A stretch of 12,297 nucleotides of DNA. It comes from Cytophagales bacterium (lineage in GTDB: Bacteria > Bacteroidota > Bacteroidia > Cytophagales > Cyclobacteriaceae). Numbering within the stretch: the stretch's first letter is position 1; the number at the start of each line of letters is the position of its first letter. This document shows, piece after piece, positions 1-5,852 of the stretch. The stretch spans positions 1 through 12,297 of the forward strand of contig JAHEMU010000045.1 of assembly GCA_024643485.1 (NCBI GenBank). The letters are read 5' to 3'. The notes below the pieces were generated by a model that saw only the letters and a program-made list of their open reading frames with translations, did not search any database and had not been told where the DNA came from. The position numbers and the translations under genes were made by a program.

Positions 1-569
1 TCTCCTTGTACCACTGAATCGAATAACCTTGTTGAATGAGCATAACCGTAGTTATTTCGGGTTAGTTGGTTGAGGAAATCCTCATAACCAGCAGCAGTTG
101 ATGAGCTGATAATTGCAATATGTTGCATTACAGGAGCGAGACGCAGCTGTTTGTTTTTATCCATTAAGCCTTCAGAGTTGAGCTGATCAATGATTTGCTG
201 CCTCTTTTTTGCCCGTTCACCAAGAGTGTAGTTAGGATCGATGGCCAATAAATTAATACTCAACCCATATACTTCATGATAATTTATAACAGCAGAACAT
301 AGAATATGCATACCCGATTTAAGTTGCTCTCCTGTATTAGCTATAAATTGAGATTGAATGCTTTGAAACTGTCCGGCCCAAATATTGGCTCTGATTTTCG
401 ATACGATTAAATCGTCCTTTTTTTCAATTAATTCTAAATATGCATGTCCTTGGCGAGCGATTTGAATCGAAGCGATTTCAGCCACAACCCAATAACTGCC
501 CCCCATTTGATCTTTTAAGGTCGATTTTATTTTTGAAGTAAACTCCTGTAAGGATAAAAATGATTCCAT
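1..569 (-). CDS. xseA: Exodeoxyribonuclease VII large subunit, N-terminal part (cut by window edge)
   Basis: This is the open N-terminal part of XseA, the catalytic large subunit of exonuclease VII, which degrades single-stranded DNA to oligonucleotides in the cytoplasm together with the small subunit XseB. I translated it by hand from an ATG at 569-567; the frame stays open for 189 codons to the left edge. Residues about 1-110 fit the family's OB-fold (YWVVAEIASIQIA, GHAYLELIEKKD, IRANIWAGQF). The linker LGERAKKRQQIIDQLNSEGLMDKNK and the start of the catalytic domain, IAIISSSTAAGYEDFLNQL (about 151-169), are the classic XseA signature. Family members are about 400-450 residues, so more than half lies outside the window. 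Its own promoter probably lies in 570-645, where TAAAGATA at 577-584 (TATCTTTA on the coding strand) loosely resembles the Bacteroidota TAnnTTTG element. xseB was not seen here. Confidence 0.93.
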   Translation of the reverse strand, partial: MESFLSLQEFTSKIKSTLKDQMGGSYWVVAEIASIQIARQGHAYLELIEKKDDLIVSKIRANIWAGQFQSIQSQFIANTGEQLKSGMHILCSAVINYHEVYGLSINLLAIDPNYTLGERAKKRQQIIDQLNSEGLMDKNKQLRLAPVMQHIAIISSSTAAGYEDFLNQLTRNNYGYAHSTRLFDSVVQG

Positions 570-645
570 AAGGATGTAAAGATATAGGTTATTGGCTAAA
601 ATTTAACAGAAAATTCACGTCAGAATCAGTAAAAGTAATTGGCAT

Positions 646-673
646 AAAAAAAGGCGCCCAAAAGGCGCCTTTT
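646..673 (-). terminator. Strong hairpin terminator after the PspC gene
   Basis: A perfect 10-bp stem AAAAGGCGCC (649-658) pairs with GGCGCCTTTT (664-673) around a 5-nt loop (659-663). Read on the minus strand, the stem is followed by a run of seven T (652-646), as in an intrinsic terminator. It lies about 28 nt beyond the stop codon of the PspC protein and before the xseA start, so it should end the padR-pspC transcript and insulate xseA. The plus-strand side also has four T, so it could work weakly in both directions, but no plus-strand gene ends here. Confidence 0.88.
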
Positions 674-684
674 ACAACAACAGT

Positions 685-714
685 CAGTAAAAATTACTGA
701 TTACTGATTACTGT
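685..714. repeat. Three tandem 7-mers across a stop codon, with a small hairpin
   Basis: TTACTGA occurs at 694-700 and 701-707 and as TTACTGT at 708-714. The middle unit contains the TAA stop codon of the PspC gene (703-701 on the minus strand). CAGTAA at 685-690 is the inverse of TTACTG at 694-699 with a 3-nt spacer, so the transcript can form a small stem just past the stop, upstream of the strong terminator. This may be simple slippage duplication; no function is shown. Confidence 0.6.
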
Positions 715-3130
715 CAATTTCTCTACCTCCTCCACGATATTGAACAGAACTCACGATATCACGATTGATTTCAATTGTTTCTGAAGCATAAACTTTTGCG
801 GAAGAAGCGCCATATACTTTTATGATGGAGTTCTTTACCCGATAGTTATATCCATTCAAATTTGAATTTCCATTCACATCGGCAGATAATTGCTCACCTC
901 TCCCTGATAGTTCCAGGGAACTGTTTCCACTTAACGATAAATCTACTACATCATAGTCCACATCCATTTCTGCAGATGCAGCGCCATCCATTCTTACTGA
1001 GAAGTCGTTTCCACTCAAACCTTTGATGTTGGCCTTTGATGCTTGTCGAAGTTCGATAGATTGAAGATTAGGCGTGTAGATGAAAACACGAACCGCATCT
1101 CTTGATCGACTATAATTTCTGGCGGTAGTCAATTCTTCGATATCCTTTATTTCAAGTTCTCCATTTTCTGAATGAAAACTGATGTTATCGATATAAGATT
1201 CTTGGCCCCTAATCTCTACTCGGTATTTCGAATCTTTTCTGATTTCAACAGAAACAGTGCTATTTAAAACGATGGAGTTAAAATCTGCAACGTCAATTAA
1301 TCTACTTGTTTCATTGCTTCTATAGTCATCCCAGCCGTCGTCTACCTTTTCACAGGTCAAGCATTCTAATCCTTCTTCTGTAAATATCCATCGATTTTCA
1401 TCATTCACTTGAGATCTGCTATATCCATATCGATCAATTGCTCGGTACGATACTAAATTCCGAATCGATCTATCCATTATAAATGGCCTGTTATAGGGCA
1501 GATACACCGTAATATCCAATTCTTGAAATTTGAATTTTCCATCTTCCTTCAATGAGATATTATTATCAAAGATTAATGTTGAATCCTCCTGAATGATATC
1601 AAATCGTACCATTTTGGCATGTTCTTCAGCATCTTCATTCGAATATCCATGGGAAGAGAAGTCTAATTTCATATCAATAGATGTCCCTTCATGACCTTTA
1701 AAGTCTAAATCTGTTACATAATAATTCTCAAATCCTTTCTTGCGGTCTGCCTTTAAAACGAATGTTGAATAATCGATATTAAATGAGCGATCTTCCTCAT
1801 AATTGGCTTGCTCATGGTAGCTGTAAACGATTCCTGGAATATTAACGGCTAAAAATATTCCGCTAATAATCATAAGACCAAACATCGACCAACCTACCAC
1901 TGCATTGAAAACGATTCTTTTGGAGATAATACTGATCCCTAAAAGAATAGCAAAAAGCATTGGAATAATGGCGAAAATAAATGCCATCAAATAATGAATT
2001 TGTGGGATAGATTCAAAAAGCATTAATATTGGCTCACTTACTCGGTTCCAATGATCATGTTGCCATGACACTAAAAATCCACCACTCAATACGCCTGTCA
2101 ATATCCCGGTCGATACTACGATTGCAAATGTTCCGGCAAAACCGGCCAGCATTATTGCTACCCCAACCATAATCCTTAATACATCAACGAACAGTAGTAA
2201 AATGGGACCTAAAACTGTTCCAATACCGTTAATAATTTTGGCGATTAATCGAAAAGGGAACAAAAGGATCTTTACCAGTATATGCTCTTCTTCTTCATGC
2301 TGAATGTTTAAACTTTGTTTAACATTTGATTCGATATTAGAAAGAGTAATTGGTTCACCTTTCATCTGCACTTTATCCGTAATCGTTTTTGCCTCAGGGA
2401 GAATAATCCATAACACCAAATAGGCGATAAGTCCTGAGCCTCCAACGATGGTAAGGGCAAAGAATAGCACCCGAACAACCCAAACATCTAATCCAAAATA
2501 GGTCGAAACACCACTTGCTACCCCTGCAATTACTTTGTCCTCAGTATTTCGGAACATTTTACGGGTTTTGTGAGTTTCTTCCAATTGGTTGGAACCTGGG
2601 AGAACTGCCCATAAAACTAGATATACGATAAATAATACACCATAACTTCCGAGGAATAGGATTAACGACAACAATCGAACCCATAACGGATCTATATTGA
2701 AATAATTAGCTATACCGGCACAAACACCTCCTAGAATCTTTCGTGACTCATCTCTTTTTAAGTCTCTCGGACCTTTAGGCGGGGTGTAATGTGTATGGGT
2801 TTCTTTATTTTGACCGGCTCCTTGACCTTGTCGTTGTTTTTGTTCTTCAGTTTCATCGGGGTCTTCAATCGCTTGAAAATCCTCAATACTTCCCATGGTA
2901 GATACTAGGTGATCTACATCATCGAGAGTGATGATTTGTTTTTCTTCGTTTAATTTTGAAAGAAAAATTTCAGCTATACGTCCTTCAATGTCAGATATGA
3001 TTTCTTTTGAGTCTGAAAAGGTGGAAAAATAGCTTGAAATACCATCAAGGTATACTTTCAACTTGTCGTAACCATCTTCCTCTATATGGAAAATGATGCC
3101 GCTTATATTGATGCTTATATTCTTTTTCAT
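701..3130 (-). CDS. Multi-domain PspC envelope protein with two PspC domains and a DUF2807 (head GIN) C-terminus
   Basis: An 809-residue membrane protein. Residues 1-90 form a cytoplasmic helical domain usual in Bacteroidota PspC proteins (ISDIEGRIAEIF, VDHLVSTMGSIEDF). Residues about 124-178 and 191-246 are two successive PspC domains (ILGGVCAGIANYFNIDPLWVR and IAGVASGVSTYFGLDVWVVR), each with a following membrane helix ending in VLW-LP. Hydrophobic segments follow at about 284-350, 378-402 and 407-437. The rest is predicted extracytoplasmic: a beta-rich region (445-600) with one CxxC (C590, C593) and a DUF2807 putative adhesin/head-GIN beta-helix at about 611-795 rich in S/N/G repeats. PspC proteins are linked to envelope stress in Proteobacteria, but the role of this long Bacteroidota form is not established. 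The ATG at 3130 overlaps the stop of the upstream padR gene by 4 bp (ATGA), so the two are translationally coupled and probably co-regulated by PadR. Confidence 0.9.
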   Translation of the reverse strand: MKKNISINISGIIFHIEEDGYDKLKVYLDGISSYFSTFSDSKEIISDIEGRIAEIFLSKLNEEKQIITLDDVDHLVSTMGSIEDFQAIEDPDETEEQKQRQGQGAGQNKETHTHYTPPKGPRDLKRDESRKILGGVCAGIANYFNIDPLWVRLLSLILFLGSYGVLFIVYLVLWAVLPGSNQLEETHKTRKMFRNTEDKVIAGVASGVSTYFGLDVWVVRVLFFALTIVGGSGLIAYLVLWIILPEAKTITDKVQMKGEPITLSNIESNVKQSLNIQHEEEEHILVKILLFPFRLIAKIINGIGTVLGPILLLFVDVLRIMVGVAIMLAGFAGTFAIVVSTGILTGVLSGGFLVSWQHDHWNRVSEPILMLFESIPQIHYLMAFIFAIIPMLFAILLGISIISKRIVFNAVVGWSMFGLMIISGIFLAVNIPGIVYSYHEQANYEEDRSFNIDYSTFVLKADRKKGFENYYVTDLDFKGHEGTSIDMKLDFSSHGYSNEDAEEHAKMVRFDIIQEDSTLIFDNNISLKEDGKFKFQELDITVYLPYNRPFIMDRSIRNLVSYRAIDRYGYSRSQVNDENRWIFTEEGLECLTCEKVDDGWDDYRSNETSRLIDVADFNSIVLNSTVSVEIRKDSKYRVEIRGQESYIDNISFHSENGELEIKDIEELTTARNYSRSRDAVRVFIYTPNLQSIELRQASKANIKGLSGNDFSVRMDGAASAEMDVDYDVVDLSLSGNSSLELSGRGEQLSADVNGNSNLNGYNYRVKNSIIKVYGASSAKVYASETIEINRDIVSSVQYRGGGREIDSNQ

Positions 3131-3522
3131 TTCTCTGTTGTTGTTGTTATTGTTTCTACTTCCACCTTTTTACTTGGTTTTTTCTTTCGGGATTTAATCT
3201 TTTCAGTGATTTTTTGTGTAGAAGCCACCAATTCTTCCCATGTCGAACTCAAATTTGTCAGGAAATTAGTCCCGGTTTCAGTGAGTGTGTAATATTTCCG
3301 CGGAGGCCCAGATTTCGACTCTACCCATTTGTATTCAACTAGGCCACTATTTTTAAGACGGGTGAGAAGAGGATACAGCGTGCCCTCCACCACCATGATC
3401 TTTGCGGAGGTCAGTTCCTCCAACATATCGGAGGCGTAAACTTCACCTCGGGATATGATGTGCAAAATGCAGTACTCAAGGATTCCTTTTCGCATCTGCA
3501 CTTGTGTGTTTTCAAGATTCAT
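3127..3522 (-). CDS. PadR-family winged-helix transcriptional regulator
   Basis: A 131-residue protein with a PadR DNA-binding domain at about residues 8-95. The recognisable parts are MRKGILEYCILHIISRGEVYASDMLEEL (helix 1 to helix-turn-helix), VEGTLYPLLTRLKNSGLVEYKW (recognition helix and start of the wing) and GPPRKYYTLTETG (wing). A lysine-rich tail (105-120) ending in acidic and Thr residues follows, with the short C-terminal helix expected to help dimerisation. PadR proteins are usually repressors that act on their own operon and are relieved by small molecules or partner proteins. It is the first gene of the operon with the PspC protein, overlapping it by 4 bp, so its target is probably this operon through sites in 3523-3720. 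The start at 3522 is preceded by an AT-rich leader with no clear Shine-Dalgarno, normal for this phylum. The ligand is unknown. Confidence 0.95.
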   Translation of the reverse strand: MNLENTQVQMRKGILEYCILHIISRGEVYASDMLEELTSAKIMVVEGTLYPLLTRLKNSGLVEYKWVESKSGPPRKYYTLTETGTNFLTNLSSTWEELVASTQKITEKIKSRKKKPSKKVEVETITTTTEK

Positions 3523-3561
3523 AATAGTTCATTTTATTTCGGTTTTATCGCTCGATATATC

Positions 3562-3597
3562 TGTATACGTAAAAGTACTATGTATGGCCGAGTACTA
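3562..3597 (-). promoter_or_regulatory. Candidate padR promoter/operator with paired AGTACTA repeats
   Basis: AGTACTA occurs twice as an exact direct repeat at 3574-3580 and 3591-3597, start-to-start spacing 17 bp; each contains the palindrome AGTACT. Between and beside them are ATGTAT (3580-3585) and GTATAC (3563-3568), which resemble half-sites in known PadR operators (ATGTAT/ATACAT type). On the minus strand TACTTTTA (3577-3570) loosely fits the Bacteroidota -7 element TAnnTTTG and overlaps one repeat, where a repressor would block transcription. A -33 element is not convincing. The site is about 50-75 bp upstream of the padR start. The repeats are seen directly; the regulatory role is inferred. 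Confidence 0.35.
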
Positions 3598-3703
3598 AGT
3601 GAAAAAAATTAGCTTGTATTGTAATTTCATTAAAAATTACAATTATATATTAATAATGCTATATAAAATGGGTGTAAAAGGCGTGATTTTAATCCGTACA
3701 GAT

Positions 3704-3715
3704 CACGTTAACGTG
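3704..3715. repeat. Perfect 12-bp palindrome CACGTTAACGTG
   Basis: The sequence CACGTTAACGTG is its own reverse complement over all 12 bases; the flanking bases do not extend the symmetry. It lies about 182 bp upstream of the padR start and 113 bp beyond the end of the anti-sigma gene. Symmetry of this length without a loop is more like a dimeric regulator site than a hairpin. Which protein would bind is unknown. Confidence 0.5.
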
Positions 3716-3729
3716 CAATTATGCTGATA

Positions 3730-3753
3730 CTAATCGTAAAACTAATCGTAAAA
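3730..3753. repeat. 12-bp perfect tandem duplication (CTAATCGTAAAA x2)
   Basis: Two exact adjacent copies of CTAATCGTAAAA occupy 3730-3741 and 3742-3753. It lies in non-coding DNA between the anti-sigma gene and the padR promoter region. Either a recent slippage duplication or a pair of binding sites about one helical turn apart; sequence alone does not decide. Confidence 0.6.
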
Positions 3754-3827
3754 TAGAGATCTATAATATCACAGAGTTCAGAACCGCGAGAAGGTATTTT
3801 TGGAATAAAATAATCTGATAGAAGGTC

Positions 3828-5189
3828 TTACTTTTTCTTAAAACGAATGGTCATTCTAACCTCGCGGTCGATGGGGATATCATTTTCTTTTGCGGGAATC
3901 CAAGCTGGTCCGTTCTTAATCAATCTGATGGCTTCTTCATCACAACCGTAGCCCAGGCTTTTTAAAACTTTAAAATCGATCAGTTTACCTTCTGAAGTAA
4001 CAATAAACTGAAGGACAACTCGACCTTCTATTTGTAAGGAATCAGCAAGCTTAGGGTAGATTAACTGTTCTTTTATATACCGGTTTAACTGCCAAGAACC
4101 AATTTCCGGAAGTGCTCGCTCATATTCTATAGAGGTGGGGTCGTCTTGATTGCTACTATACCCCGTAATCACCACTTCACTTAGTTGGCTCACGTCTTCA
4201 TTCATTACTACTTCGACTTCATTGTTGCTCGAAATTTCAATTTCCGAAGTTTCAAATCCGATAAAGGAAGCCAGGATTATTTCGGTGTTTTGATCAATAT
4301 TCAATTTGAAATTACCATTTACATCGGTGACCGTACCAGTGGTAGATTGTGGGATAATAATGGAAACTCCGGGCAATCCTGTATTATCACTTCCCGAAAT
4401 GACTCTTCCTGAGATGGTTCTCATGGCAGAGGATGAGGATGCTTGAGGTGCGGTAGGAGCAGGAGAGGCCTTTTTTGCGGATTTTTGAAGCGCTTTTTCT
4501 TCTGCCAAAGAAATGCTTTCGGATCGATTTAATCTCGAAATTTCAACTCCGGCAACTCTGCCTTGCAGGGCTTCGGTTACCTCCGCCGATGCTGGTGGCT
4601 CAGAGTCTTTTAATTTTTTGTCTGTTAATGCCAAAGCATTTGTTTCTGCGAGGGTATTGCTTTCTTTCTGTTCATTCAAAATAGATAATTCCTTTTGCGT
4701 TTCCTCTTCCGATAGTTGTTGTGGAGTTTGAATTTCATCAACCGTAACAGCCTTACTTTTTTCAGTTGGTGAGTTTTCAGACGGTGAGGCTTCTGTGTCC
4801 TTTTCAAAATTTGGGGACTGTTCTAACTTATCCTCATTTACTGATTTATCGTCATTTAAAGCGAGTTCTCGGTTTGTTGTCTGAGTGGAATTAGGAACAT
4901 AATAATATAATATAAATCCGAAACCGATAAGTAGTACAACTGCAGCAGCAATTCTCAAATTAAAGTTATAGGTGGGCGTAATAAGACGTTTTTCTAATCT
5001 TGATTGGAGTTCAGCCAAATCTGATGCAATCTCTGGGTCCTCAAATTGATCAAAACCTTCCCAAGCCTCATTAGCAAACGGATCATCTAATGCTTTTTTT
5101 TCAAGATCATGCCGTTCAGCCTGAGAAAGTTGATTATTCAAGTATTTTTGAATTTCTTTTGGGTCGATATGTGATGGATTATTATCCAT
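3828..5189 (-). CDS. Membrane anti-sigma-like protein fused to CarboxypepD_reg-like and TonB C-terminal domains
   Basis: A 453-residue single-pass membrane protein. Residues 1-60 match the Bacteroidota anti-sigma-like module (DPKEIQKYLNNQLSQAERHDLEKK, then DPFANEAWEGF), which has no zinc-binding Cys/His motif. One membrane helix follows at about 79-98 (IAAAVVLLIGFGFILYYYV), putting the rest in the periplasm. Residues 100-255 are a low-complexity E/S/K/T spacer containing ALQGRVAGVEI (207-217), which resembles the start of a SusC-type receptor plug. Residues 258-330 form a CarboxypepD_reg-like beta-sandwich (ISGRVISGSDNTGLPGVSI, SFIGFETSEIEIS), followed by LSEVVITGY (336-344), like the TonB-box region of outer-membrane receptors. 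Residues about 363-453 are a TonB C-terminal domain (IYPKLADSLQIEGRVVLQFIVTSEGKL, ending MTIRFKKK). It overlaps the upstream sigma factor gene by 8 bp, supporting a cognate pair. I infer that it holds the sigma factor at the membrane and senses an envelope signal; the signal is unknown. Confidence 0.85.
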   Translation of the reverse strand: MDNNPSHIDPKEIQKYLNNQLSQAERHDLEKKALDDPFANEAWEGFDQFEDPEIASDLAELQSRLEKRLITPTYNFNLRIAAAVVLLIGFGFILYYYVPNSTQTTNRELALNDDKSVNEDKLEQSPNFEKDTEASPSENSPTEKSKAVTVDEIQTPQQLSEEETQKELSILNEQKESNTLAETNALALTDKKLKDSEPPASAEVTEALQGRVAGVEISRLNRSESISLAEEKALQKSAKKASPAPTAPQASSSSAMRTISGRVISGSDNTGLPGVSIIIPQSTTGTVTDVNGNFKLNIDQNTEIILASFIGFETSEIEISSNNEVEVVMNEDVSQLSEVVITGYSSNQDDPTSIEYERALPEIGSWQLNRYIKEQLIYPKLADSLQIEGRVVLQFIVTSEGKLIDFKVLKSLGYGCDEEAIRLIKNGPAWIPAKENDIPIDREVRMTIRFKKK

Positions 5190-5748
5190 TTGATTCCATG
5201 CAGATTTTCAGATTTCTTTTTCCATTTTGAATGTGGCTCTTTACTTTTTTTATTTCGTATTGAGTCAATTCCTCTATTTCATTGTACGATTTTTTATCAA
5301 GATAGAACAATTTTACGCATTTTTGTTGATCTAGTTTTAGCTGTTCCATGCAGTACTTTAATCTATCCAAATCACTTTCCAATTCCATTTCATTATCATG
5401 ATGCGCATTTTCTGGAATTTCCATAAAATCAGATTGAAATTCGACGGAGGCATTTTCAATGGATTTTTTTCTCAATTGCATCAAGCAAAAATTGCGGGAA
5501 GTAACGTGCAGCCAGCTTTTAAAATTTCGTATTTCATGTTGAGTGACTTTTTTAGGCAATTCTTCAAATATATTCATGGCAGCATCTTTGCTTTTCTCCC
5601 GATCACGAAAATATTTCAAACAGATTCCGTAGACAAAAGGCAAATATCTCCGAAACAATTCGCCAATTACTTTCATATCCGCTTTCACCCGATATAAATC
5701 GAGTAAATCGTCATCAGATAAGTTTGATATGTCTTTATTTAAACTCAA
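5182..5748 (-). CDS. ECF-type RNA polymerase sigma factor (TTG start)
   Basis: A 188-residue sigma-70-family extracytoplasmic-function factor. Region 2 spans about residues 27-96 (IGELFRRYLPFVYGICLKYFRDREKSKDAAMNIFEEL, then FKSWLHVTSRNFCLMQLRKK) and region 4 about 126-182 (LKLDQQKCVKLFYLDKKSYNEIEELTQYEIKKVKSHIQNGKRNLKI, a helix-turn-helix for -35 binding). There is no SnoaL or other C-terminal extension. The start is TTG at 5748-5746: the next in-frame ATG (residue 25) would remove the N-terminal LSDDDLLDLYR segment conserved in Bacteroidota ECF factors, and an in-frame TAG lies six codons upstream of the TTG, with no ATG between. Its last codons overlap the anti-sigma start (ATGGATAA, 8 bp), implying coupled translation. 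The divergent vWA gene starts 104 bp away and is the first candidate target, together with the sigma operon itself. Confidence 0.92.
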   Translation of the reverse strand: MSLNKDISNLSDDDLLDLYRVKADMKVIGELFRRYLPFVYGICLKYFRDREKSKDAAMNIFEELPKKVTQHEIRNFKSWLHVTSRNFCLMQLRKKSIENASVEFQSDFMEIPENAHHDNEMELESDLDRLKYCMEQLKLDQQKCVKLFYLDKKSYNEIEELTQYEIKKVKSHIQNGKRNLKICMESNG

Positions 5749-5852
5749 TTCTAGCGTTTGTTCCTATTTCGAAAATAAATTAAAAGAAAATTTATGGAAA
5801 ATACATTTCATAGCATCATGATACAAACATGTCTTAATTAAAATTGAAAATC
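5749..5852. promoter_or_regulatory. Divergent promoter region between sigma factor and vWA gene
   Basis: These 104 AT-rich bases must hold start signals for both the sigma operon (minus) and the vWA gene (plus). For the minus direction, TTTG (complement of CAAA at 5824-5827) and TATTTTCC (complement of GGAAAATA at 5796-5803) are separated by 20 bp, close to the Bacteroidota -33 TTTG / -7 TAnnTTTG pattern, although the -7 box matches only partly. No good housekeeping promoter is seen for the plus direction, consistent with an ECF-dependent promoter but not proof of one. Small palindromes ATCATGAT (5815-5822) and TTTCGAAA (5767-5774) are possible operator sites. Confidence 0.4.

Larger units (their letters stand above)
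3523..3827. other. 305-bp non-coding region upstream of padR: palindrome, tandem repeat and inverted repeat
   Basis: No open frame of note. Besides the candidate operator near padR it holds: an AT-rich inverted repeat with 10-bp arms ATTGTAATTT (3618-3627) and AAATTACAAT (3634-3643) around a 6-nt loop; a perfect 12-bp palindrome CACGTTAACGTG (3704-3715); and a perfect 12-bp tandem duplication CTAATCGTAAAA (3730-3741 and 3742-3753). The anti-sigma/TonB gene ends at 3828, yet I see no good intrinsic terminator in 3754-3827, so its transcript may continue into this region. The palindrome is the best candidate for a regulator-binding site. A small RNA cannot be excluded but nothing specific supports one. 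Confidence 0.5.

Noticed and set aside
3086..3292. Plus-strand open frame of 68 codons across the padR-pspC junction
   Set aside because: It lies entirely opposite two well-supported genes and shows low-complexity V/S/F content typical of a shadow frame.
3704..3753. Attachment site or replication origin suggested by the palindrome and tandem repeat
   Set aside because: No integrase, dnaA/rep gene, DnaA-box cluster or flanking duplication is present.
3754..3827. Terminator after the anti-sigma gene
   Set aside because: Only short symmetries with 2-nt loops (around AGATCT and GTTC/GAAC) occur; none makes a stable hairpin followed by a T-run.
4539..4571. A TonB-dependent receptor gene suggested by ALQGRVAGVEI
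   Set aside because: There is no barrel; the protein has an anti-sigma N-terminus, one membrane helix and a TonB C-terminus, and is far too short for a SusC-type receptor.
4185..5697. Several plus-strand open frames opposite the sigma/anti-sigma genes
   Set aside because: They are antisense to clear family members, have no recognisable domain and show no start signals.
5844..5852. TTG at 5844 as the start of the vWA gene
   Set aside because: An ATG nine bases downstream gives a normal signal peptide, so the rarer start is not needed.
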